A stretch of 64,000 nt of DNA. It comes from Ostrinia nubilalis (taxonomy: Eukaryota; Arthropoda; Insecta; Lepidoptera; Crambidae). The DNA lies in the NCBI RefSeq assembly GCF_963855985.1, contig NC_087112.1, positions 10,108,501 to 10,172,500 on the forward strand, in the 5' to 3' direction. A program made the position numbers and the translations under genes. The notes under the pieces were generated by a model. That model saw only the letters and a list, made by a program, of their open reading frames with translations. It was not told the origin of the DNA and ran no database searches. Positions 41,701 through 53,135 of the stretch are shown in pieces; within the stretch, counting starts at the first letter, position 1, and each line of letters starts with the position of its first letter.

Positions 41701-44700
41701 TCATACAAATTAGAATCGGGACCAACTATCGGCCAACTAAAAGTCGGTGGTCTGCACCTAGGCTTACTGATGGACACTAGAAAAAAACGATTTGTTTTGA
41801 CCCTCAACGGTGGATATAAAAATCTAAAAAATTCGTGTCATGCTCTGGGGCGGGACTACCTTATCGTAGGTACATAGAATAGGTATGAAAGAAATGTATA
41901 AAAAATGTATATAATTGTAGCCTTAACTTAAAAAAATGTATATCTATAGTTTTGTTGTAAACATTAATTATAAGTGGGCCCGCTGGAGAGCATACTCCCT
42001 AGCGGGCCCACCTAGAAGATTCTGTTACTGAAGGTTTCTAAATTCGTTTATGAGACCATAAAAATGTATATTAAATGTATACAAATCTGCTATACCTACT
42101 CAATTTTGTATTTGATTTAGTATAAACCGATTTACGGCAAATTTAAAATTTCCTTTCGGAATATTTAGGGGAGACTGGCCCAAAGCGGGCACCTCAAGGT
42201 AAAATAGAAAAAAAACATGTGAAATGAAAATTGAGTGAGTGAAGTGAATCTCACGAGAATGAATACAGAATATGTGAAATGGAATTCCCACTCGAATTTT
42301 TTTTACAAAGTTTAAAGGCAATATTTATTTGTTTATATCTGTTACGCTAAAGATAGGTGTGAACATAAATTTAAGATTAGCCGGCTAAACTTAAGTGTAA
42401 CCGCAGGCTAAAAATGTAGATGGAAATGGAAAAGGAAACAATGTAATAATGTTTACTATTTTAACACGAAAACTTTATTAAAAAATAATCATTTTCATTA
42501 CACATACTTTTATGTACCTATGTAGGTATTCAAAATTACAATTATTACAATAACAAAATATTAATTACTTAATCATTACAGAATCGTCTGTAGGTATTTA
42601 AAATTACAAAATAAAACTGCGGACGCGCTGTCTCCCCACCGTCCTCAAGCCCTCCGCCGGCCTGGCGCGCCCATCGAATACATTTTTAGCCGTTTCGTTT
42701 TGGCTAATGTGCACATTAGCCGGCTAAAGATGGAATATCACGACGCAAACTAACATGTTATCGAACTTTAGCTGCTTCTCGAAGATAAACTTAAGTTTAG
42801 CCGGCTAATCTTAAGTTTATGTTCACAACTATCTTTAGCCGTAACATATCTAATCCTCAGCCCATAGTGAGTGGACACGTTTCTGAGCCATAGGTACTTA
42901 TATCATCACTCGTAGCACACGCACACAGTTTGTAGACTTTCGTCTTTAGGTAGGTACTGAGATATTGTTTTGGATGAAATGATGTTGCGTAATTTACCGA
43001 ACACTGCCCAACCGAGTTGGATACGATACGACGATTGACATCTTTCTCGAAATTGGACCAACCTAGCTGAATCGTTTGTCCGAGGTAGACATACTTGTCA
43101 ACAATCTTGAGATCGAGCTCCCAATCTAATATCAAAATTTTGCATATTCAGTATATTTTTTTCCGACTTTACCTTGAGGTGCCTGCGCTTTGGGCCAGTC
43201 TCCTCTAAATATTCCGAAAGGAAATTTTAAATTTGTTGTAAATCGATTTATACTAAATCAAACACAAAATTGATTATAGCAGATTTGTATACATTTAATA
43301 TACATTTTTATGATCTCATAAACGACTTTAGAAACCTTCAGTAACAGAATCTTCTAGGTGGGCCCGCTAGGGAGTATGCTCTCCAGCGGGCCCACTTTGA
43401 ATTAATGTTTACAACAAAACTATAGATATACATTTTTTTAAGTTAAGGCTACAATTATATACATTTTTTATACATTTCTTTCGTACCTATTCTATGTACC
43501 TACGATAAGGTGGTCCCGCCCCAGAGCATGACACAAAAATTCAGCTGTTCCATACCATTGGATTTTTCAGATCAGATGATGAATGATGACATAAATAAAT
43601 GCTGAAATTGCAAAGCAAAATATGTATATTTTTAAACTCTTCCAGATAGCTACTAGCTTTCTTTAAAACTCAAACCGGCAGTTACCAACACCGTTGGGTG
43701 GAGTATTGTCATCTTGAAATGTATATTTGCTTGTAAAAGTGCACGGAACAGAAATCTTTTATTGCAGCAGACTTTTTAAGACTTTGTATTTCGCTTGCAG
43801 GTGGAGCACGGCCAGCTCCAAGCCGCTTACAAGTCGCTGGTGGCGCAGATGACGCACGTGTTCAAGCAGAAGCTGTGGTACGTCATGCTGGAGCAGTTCT
43901 GCATGAAGTACGTGTGGTCCGGCGCCGGCATGGTCATGCTCGCGCTGCCCATCCTCACCGGCGGCAAGGACGGTGAGCAACACGATCTATACTAATCTTA
44001 CGGGACTATTCCCACCTAGGGTTGCCAGGTCCAAAAAACACATGACTATGTGCTTCATTTGGCCGGACATTTTACTCTAAAAGCCGCAATTAGTGAGCTC
44101 ACGAGTGAGTACTCATCGGCATCATCGGTTGCCTAACGTCCTGATGCGTGCGTGCCTTATTCTGTGGCTCGACTTTCGCCTGGCGCGGCAGCCAAATAAA
44201 AAGCCGGACAGGCCGGACATCGGTTATTTTGGCCGGACACGCAATCAAAAAGCCTAACTATGTCCGGCTTTATCCGGACGCCTGGCAACCCTATTCCCAC
44301 CTCTCGTGTAGCCAGGATCCACAGCTTGACCGCCACAAAAACCCAACCAATGAAGGTCAAGTTTGTCCCGGGGGAAAGTTAAACTGTCATTGGACCCGCA
44401 ACGAAATTAATCAAAAGAACATAGGAGGAGTTTGAAATTAATCTTGTAAAATCTTTGAAAAGACAGACAAATAGTGACCGAATTTCTTGCGCTGCTTCTT
44501 CTCAGCACTGGACAGGCAGTGGTAGGTTGCGACGTCTAAATGTGGTATTTGGGTGCCTATTTGCATAAATAAACAATTTAAATTTAAATTGTCAATGTGA
44601 AGTTTGTTTAGATGAACGCGCTAATCTCGAGAACTGATCCGATTACATAAATGATTTTTGTGTTGAATAGCCCTTTTATCGAGGAAGGCTTTAGGCTCTA

Positions 44701-47700
44701 TAGCATTATGCTACGACCAATAGGAGCAGAGCATCAGTGAGAAGTGTTGCGAAAACGGAATCAATTTAAACGATTTTTACATGACGAAATCGCGGGCACA
44801 GCTAGTTATACTAGGGAAAGTTCTGTAATGGAATTATAAATTAAGTTACAGATCAAATAAAATTATGATAGATGGTATCCTTAATATTACACTCATCAGT
44901 TACGCCATTGTCGCAATTGCCAGTGGCGCCATATGGTAATCGTAATTCAGGAAACCCTCATCGAACCGGCCCCGTCTTACGCAAATCTTTACCAAACCAC
45001 ATTCAAATATTTTCGTCCTCGTAAAACATACCTGCATATCCGGCTCGAAGGACCAAAATAACCGTCACATCTGTCCACAGGCCAGAACGGAACAGAGAGC
45101 ATCAGCGCGCGCACGGAGTACATGACGACGTCTCGCAACCTGCTCAACTCAGCTGCCGACGCCATTGAGCGCCTCATGTCCAGCTACAAGGTGACGTATG
45201 ACATCCGGCTCGCAGGACCATGTCACAGGCCGGGCGGCACGAGTACATGACGTCACGCGACCTGCTCAACTCCGCCGCCGACGCCATCGAGCGCCTCATG
45301 TCCAGCTACAAGGTGACGTATGACATCCGGCTCGCAGGACCATGTCACAGGCCGGGCGGCACGAGTACATGACGTCACGCGACCTGCTCAACTCCGCCGC
45401 CGACGCCATCGAGCGCCTCATGTCCAGCTACAAGGTGACGTATGACATCCGGCTCGCAGGACCATGTCACAGGCCGGGCGGCACGAGTACATGACGTCAC
45501 GCGACCTGCTCAACTCCGCCGCCGACGCCATCGAGCGCCTCATGTCCAGCTACAAGGTGACGTATGACATCCGGCTCGCAGGACCATGTCACAGGCCGGG
45601 CGGCACGAGTACATGACGTCACGCGACCTGCTCAACTCCGCCGCCGACGCCATCGAGCGCCTCATGTCCAGCTACAAGGTGACGTATGACATCCGGCTCG
45701 AAGGACCAGCCTATACGCAGGTCACAAGCCAGGGCGGCATGGGGAGCATAAATGTTGTGATGCCGTCCACTAAAGGACAAAGGTTTTCCTCATGGATTTC
45801 TACAATGACTGGACTTACACTATACTATGATAAAATTAAAATTGTGATACAACTGTTAGAAGAGCTTGTTTAAAAGTCAGCCTAGCTTCCTTCTGGGTTC
45901 AACAATTTAGCAGTTATAGACGTGAAAGTGTAGGTGACAAAAAATAAGGGTTTGCATTTGCCAAGCACGCATATTTAAGCGGGTCAGCATTGTCGGTTCG
46001 GCAGTATTTGTTATACGACCAAGCAGACCCAAAGAAAGCAAAGAAAATACTACATTTTTACAGCAGTCTACAGCACGGAGATAGCAACACTCATCTACAT
46101 AATTATGTAATTCAATTTTAAGACCGGACTGTGCCGTTTAATTCTATCCTGTTTATGTCTACAGTACAGTTGCCGCGAATACTCGCTATTATTCGGTATT
46201 ACTCGAGACATTTTTTTGATATTCGTCGAATACCGAATAATAGCTAGTATTATTCGGCATTGATCAACCTCCCACTGATCACTGGTCAAATTTTTATATT
46301 ATTTATGTCGAATAGTAATGTCGAGTTATTCGACTATTCGCCAAAGTGAATGGCGATTAATCGGTATTCGACTATTCGCTATAACCACTATTCGCGGCAA
46401 CTCTAGTCTACAGCAATCCTTTACCATGTCCCATCTGTTCCCAGGAAGTGGTGACGCTAGCGGGCTACGCGACGCGCGTGTCGGACATGTTGAAAGTGTT
46501 CGGGGAAGTAGCGCGCGGCCGCTGCGTGCGCGCCGTGCACGTGGCGCCCGCGCCGCACGCCGCCTTCCAGGTCACCTTCCGCGACCGCCAGCCCGTGCCA
46601 GAAGGTATGTAACTATCTAAGCCAGGGTTTCCCAAACTAGGCCCAATATTTAGTGGGCCCTGCCTCTAGAACAACACACCACCCTACCGATCCAACCGCT
46701 GGTCAACGGGCGAAATTTCCCATAATAGGTGGGTCCCGAGTTTGGAATCGTAGCCCAGAAAACTTTGGGAACCACTGATCTGAGCTATTGCTGTCATAGG
46801 GTCTACGCTAAACATTGCCGTGTTACGAGTACTCACTTATCACACGCTAAAACTTCCACAGAGCGTGTGACCATACCTCTGCTAAATTAGTTTCATCGCT
46901 AGTATATGGGCCGTGGGCACTCTAGGTCACCTTCCGCGACCGCCAGCCCGTGCCCGAGGGTAAGTTAACTCAAAGAGAGCTCAGAAAATAATCAGACGAG
47001 CAACAAACCTCGGTCATCAGATATGAGAATGAATACCTAGTGGCGACAAAGAGGCCGCAATATGCTGGGGGGCCACGGCATAATATGCTGAGTGGGGTCC
47101 CATTGCGATGGGCATCGCTGTGCGACAGGGTGGCACTGCTTAGTTTACTTGTTCTTTCATTGTATGTTTTATGTCACCTCTGTCTTATTTGCTTTTTTTT
47201 TTTATTTTACCTCTTTTGTCTTTTGTGATGTCCATGGCAATAAATGTTTCTTTCTTTCTTTCTTTCAATAGCGCAGCACGTGACCTGCGTGCCGCTCGCT
47301 GGAATCTGAATGACTCCTTGGTTTTGACGCAGGACGTCATATTCGCAAATGTCATTACGAAACATTTGGTTACTTTCTCAAAAAGTCACTTTCGTAATAG
47401 GTCACTTTCGCCTGATTCAGAATTTTTTTCGCGATGACATTTTGCGAATATGACTTTGCGTCAAACTCAAAACCGACGACGGTTTTCTCTGTGTGAATCT
47501 CGCTCTACACTGAGCGAACCAAATGCCGAGTAGGGAACGCGGATGCTTGAGGCAACCAACGATAGTAATGTCCCGCGTTCCCGACTCATGGCTTACTGAG
47601 AGCACCGTCAGGTTTATAATGGAAAGGTCTGTCCTTCTAGCAGGCCTCACAATGTCGATACCCGGCTTTATTTATTGCAATCAATAAAGCTACGTTGAAA

Positions 47701-50700
47701 AAAAATACGTCATTGTATCCTGCACATTTTCTCAACATTGTAATAGAAGCCTTAAGCCTAATTTACTTACTACTTTCGACATAGCAGAAGTTAAAAACTA
47801 CACAATGTAGCACATTATTTTACATGTCCCACAGGAAAGATAATGTACACCAACGACCTATCAATACGTCTCCGCAACGTGCCCATCGTGACGCCGGCCT
47901 GCGACGTCGTGGCGTCGGGCGTGTCGCTGCACATCGCGCCCGGCACGCATCTGCTCATCGTCGGCCCGAATGGCTGTGGGAAGTCCAGGTACGATGGGGT
48001 TACGACGTCATATGCGTCTTTAAATCGATATTTTTTAACACATTGATGGACAGTAACGTCCACGAGCGTTCAGGTAGCAAAGAATGATACGACAGAACGC
48101 ATATAGACGTCATAGTTTTTACTCGATTTACATTGACACTACCTACTCCATATGTGAATAAGTGATGTCGTATTGGGAAGTAATTCTTAACTTGTACTGT
48201 CCGCCAAAGTGTTAATGTCAATCAAGCGTAAACAAAAAGGCGTGATCACATAAACAACGTAGCAAAGCGAACCCAGATATATTTCGCCACTTTACAAGAA
48301 TAACGTGGTATTTTTAAAACCACCACTATAACATGTCACGTTGTTCTTGTAAAGAGGCGATTTATTGAAAGGGTATCACTGCTTGTAAGACATTGTTTTT
48401 GTGGCTGCAAAATCAGCTAAGAAAAAAAATGAAATGTTTTATTCAGCGACGCAAAACAACATCAAGAATATAAAAAAAACTAAACCTAAATAATGTGCGT
48501 GTCAGAAATGGTATCCATTCAGCATCATGCCGACCTGGTGTCGCAAGGGACACCACTCAATGATAGCTATCGCTTTAGCGGTCACTAGTTGGCGCTACTG
48601 TAAAGTAAGGTCACTGTCACTTGCTAGTGGCGAAGACAGTGGCACCAACTGATGAGCGCTGAAGCGATAGGAGAACTATCGCATTTGCACTCACCAGGAT
48701 GGCGCCACTGTAGAGTAGGGTCATTTCACAGTGGTGGCAACTGTTAGGTCGCTTTCACATTAGGGCGTGAAAAGCGCGACAGCAGCGCGGCAGCGGCGTT
48801 TTTATAATGTGAAGGCAGGAATATTATCCGCTGTCATAGTATGAAATTATCGGCAGCGCGTCTGTTGCACGTTTGTCGCGCTGCTAGAGTTTAGGCAAAG
48901 CGCTCTTAAGTATAAAAACGATAGCCCTTATTACGAATCTACAGTCAACCCAAAAGTATCTCTTCTTAACTAAAGCCTGGTCCGTGCGCACGTAGAATCC
49001 CGTCCAATGACCCCAAGCTGCCCATCCTTATCGCTCGCACGTAATTATGTTGCTGTCGCGCTCACACACTCACTGCGGGCGCGCGTCGCACAGTCGCGAC
49101 AGCAATATAATTACGCGCGAGCGATAAGGATGGGTAGCTTGGGGTCAATGGACGGGATTCTACGTGCTCACGGACCAGGCTTTACCATCTTATTGACATT
49201 TTTAATTTATGTTATTTGCACGATTGTACCTATAACTTGTTGGCGCGTTGGATTTTCCGTAAGCCTTCAAGCAGCCTTCTAAAATAAATAAATAAATCTT
49301 CATTCCAGCTTATTCCGCATAATCTCCGGCCTCTGGCCAGTGTTCGGCGGCGAGCTGTCCGTGCCCAAGCCTTGCGAGTGCGCGCACTGCGCAGACGAGA
49401 CTAGTCTGGACACGCACGACCAGTGCACCAGCAGGCCCATCATGTTCTACATACCGCAGAGGTGAGATACGCCATCATCATCGTCAGGTCATTCATTTTC
49501 TAAGCTGGTAACCGACATAGCCAAGCCGACCGGCCTTTGTTTGTTTACTGCTGGAACGGCATTTGGTTGAAATAAGTAGCTACGACGATGATGCTCCAGT
49601 TGTGTTATTAGTCTCCAAACTACGCTCCTGTTGAGCTGGAGGACTAGTGCCTGAAGTTTTTTTTACCATAACCACGGGAAAAGTGAAGGTGTGGTTCATA
49701 TGTTATGCAGGTCGTCGTCGTCGTTTCAGCCGAAAGACGTCCACTGCTGGACAAAGGCCTCTCCCAAAGATTTCCACATCCTATGGAGGAATAATACAGA
49801 ATATGTAATCAATATAACATTTTTGGATGATTTTACAAGACACCTCTTCTTTTATTTGGCAATGATTCAAGATCTGTGGTTGTGAAAATCTTTTATTAAG
49901 GATTTTCTCCATCAGTGGGTATTTTTAAGCTGATGATTGACGTGTAATACCCAACTATCACCCACTAACTTTTTTATCATCTTCCAGACCATACATGTCA
50001 GTGGGCACGCTCCTCGACCAAGTGACGTACCCGTCGCGCGGGCACGGGCCGGAGGCGGAACAGCGCGCGTTGCACGTGCTGAAACTCGTGCGACTGGACG
50101 CGTGCGCCGCGCGACACGGCGGACTGCGGGCCGAGCGCGACTGGCGCGCCACGCTGTCTGGCGGCGAGAAGCAGAGGATGGCTATGGCTAGGATGTTCTA
50201 TCACAGGTCAGTAAGGGAAGATATCCGTTGAACGGAGCGCACTTACATGGCCGTAAAGAAAATAGTATTTTATTACAGTTCCTATAGTCTTTTTCACCTA
50301 AGATGATCCGTATCACACTTCAAGGTTGTCCATATTACGCATACTACATATTATGCAGAATATGTTTTAAAAATAATTTGTATACAATTAACAATATAAG
50401 ACAAAAATTAAACTACTTATCTTGAAATGTATAGTAAAATCTGAGTCTATTGGATTATATTTTAATTAAATACGATGTAAAAATATTTTTTATTTAAAGT
50501 ACGCAATGTGTGATACGGAATAGATTTAGAGCTGGGATACAACCAAATCGATTATATCGCGGTTCATTAATCGATAACAGTGAATACTTACCTCCTTACT
50601 AATAAAACTTACACGCTCGTTGATCAGTGTTTTAAAGTGACGTTTAGTATAGAAATGTCATTTTAAAACAGTGATCAACAACTGTGTAACTTTTTATTAG

Positions 50701-52056
50701 TAAGGGGGTTAGATATTATAAACATCACAAAAATCAACTATATTTTTCGATATTTCGCTGTAAAAATTGCATAAATATTTGAATTTTGAACAGCCAAGAT
50801 TTTCAATCACAATAAAGGAAATGGCGTCTATTCATAGATACCTAGTATGACCTAAAATATAATTCTATGCCTCACAATCAAAATTGAATTTCTGGGCTAG
50901 TTTTTGATCCTTTTTAACCGACTAAATACGTATAAAAATGTTTCTTTAAAAAGTAGGTGCTACTGACTTAGAAAAAAAATCGAATCTAAATCGCTATGGT
51001 AATAGTTATGGGACATCTCTATAACTTTCAAACTCGAAACGTCATAAGGATCATCATACGTGAAAAAGACTATAGAGTCGTAATTGCTTACAACTGATTA
51101 ACTGACATTTCAATCCGGACGGCTGCTCGAGCATGCGTCGGAAGCCGGTCGGCTCCGAGCGTATTCCAGCGGATAAATAAATAAATAAATAAATATCCTT
51201 GGACATTTTACTGCGCTTTTAGTCTCAAACTAAGCAAAGCTTGTACTATGGGTACTAGACAACGGATATAAACATACTTAAATACTTTTTTTTTGTAAAT
51301 ACATACATATTTATACATAGAAAACACCCAGTCTAATACAAACAAATATGTTCATGCACACAAATGTTTGTACTGTGCGGGCATCGAACCCGCAACCTCC
51401 GGAATAGTAGTCCGTTTCGAACCACTACACCAAACGGCCGACAACTGCGCAGACGCGCGCATTCCACCGCATTTTTGGCCGAACGGACGCTGCGTTGCGC
51501 GCCGACTCGCGCTGGTCAATGGGAATTCTACTTAAGGCTTAAATTTAATAATTATGAATATGAATTACATGCATTTCAGTTAAATCCAATTTTGTAAAAA
51601 AATAATTATTTTTTCTTGGGCCCAGGGCCAAGCCGAGGGGGCTTAGGCTTGATTTCCTTTTAGGCTGAACATCGGTGACCGACGTCAGCGGCGCGCACGA
51701 TTACACACTAGTTCTATGTAATCATCTGCCGCTGACGACGGCGTTGCAGTGCGGTGCTTCATAGAACATTGTGTTTATTCGTACGCTCGACCGATGTACG
51801 CGACCGACGTCAGCGTAGGAGGAAATGAAGCCTTAGGGGCCCGTGGCATTTCGTCAGCCCTGCCACCCTGTAATTACGCCACTGGATTTATAAAACTCAC
51901 TTACCCTAATGTCTGTTTTCAGGCCCGTATACGCGCTATTGGACGAATGTACCAGCGCCGTTTCCATGGAGACAGAGGTGGTGATGTATGAAGCAGCCGT
52001 GCGCGAGGGCATCACGCTACTGTCCATCACGCACCGGCCCAGCGTCTGGTGAGTAC

Positions 52057-52088
<32 letters not shown>

Positions 52089-52367
52089 GGTGGTGATGAC
52101 GAGGCAGCCGTCGCGAGGGCATCACGCTGCTGTCCATCACGCACCGGCCCAGCGTCTGGTGAGTACCATCATCATCATCATCATCAGGTGGTATGACGAG
52201 GCAGCAGTCGCGAGGGCATCACGCTGCTGTCCATCACGCACCGGCCCAGCGTCTGGTGAGTACCATCATCATCATCATCATCATCATCAGGTGGTGATGA
52301 CGAGGCAGCCGTCGCGAGGGCATCACGCTGCTGTCCATCACGCACCGGCCCAGCGTCTGGTGAGTAC

Positions 52368-52399
<32 letters not shown>

Positions 52400-52477
52400 G
52401 GTGGTGATGACGAGGCAGCCGTCGCGAGGGCATCACGCTGCTGTCCATCACGCACCGGCCCAGCGTCTGGTGAGTAC

Positions 52478-52509
<32 letters not shown>

Positions 52510-52779
52510 GGTGGTGATGACGAGGCAGCCGTCGCGAGGGCATCACGCTGCTGTCCATCACGCACCGGCCCAGCGTCTGGTGAGTACCATCATCATCATC
52601 ATCATCAGGTGGTGATGACGAGGCAGCCGTCGCGAGGGCATCACGTCACGCACCGGCCCAGCGTCTGGTGAGTACCATCATCATCATCATCATCATCATC
52701 AGGTGGTGATGACGAGGCAGCCGTCGCGAGGGCATCACGCTGCTGTTTATCACGCACCGGCCCAGCGTCTGGTGAGTAC

Positions 52780-52811
<32 letters not shown>

Positions 52812-52889
52812 GGTGGTGAGGACGAGGCAGCCGTCGCGAGGGCATCACGCTGCTGTCCATCACGCACCGGCCCAGCGTCTGGTGAGTAC

Positions 52890-52921
<32 letters not shown>

Positions 52922-53097
52922 GGTGGTGAGGACGAGGCAGCCGTCGCGAGGGCATCACGCTGCTGTCCATCACGCACCGGCCCAGCGTCTGGTGAGTACC
53001 ATCATCATCATCATCATCAGGTGGTGATGACGAGGCAGCCGTCGCGAGGGCATCACGCTGCTGTCCATCACGCACCGGCCCAGCGTCTGGTGAGTAC

Positions 53098-53135
<38 letters not shown>

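Larger units (their letters stand above)
41829..43541. mobile_element. 1.7-kb foldback element with ~380-bp inverted arms
   Basis: Left arm 41829-42214 and right arm about 43156-43541 are near-identical in inverse orientation. They include a small internal palindrome, GTGGGCCCGCT and AGCGGGCCCAC. Outer ends read TTCGTGTCATGCTCTGGGGC and its inverse. The centre contains a second inverted-repeat element (42341-42845) and an RTE fragment (42850-43140). No transposase is seen. Confidence 0.8.

Noticed and set aside
45191..45750. Exon 8 copies as mutually exclusive replacements of exon 8
   Set aside because: Their acceptor position gives the wrong phase after exon 7 (84 nt instead of 110). They keep the frame only as additional exons after exon 8.
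51988..53075. Open frames with long histidine, aspartate or methionine runs on both strands
   Set aside because: They are translations of the CAT microsatellites and repeated exon 13 pieces, not proteins. Identical frames recur with every repeat unit.
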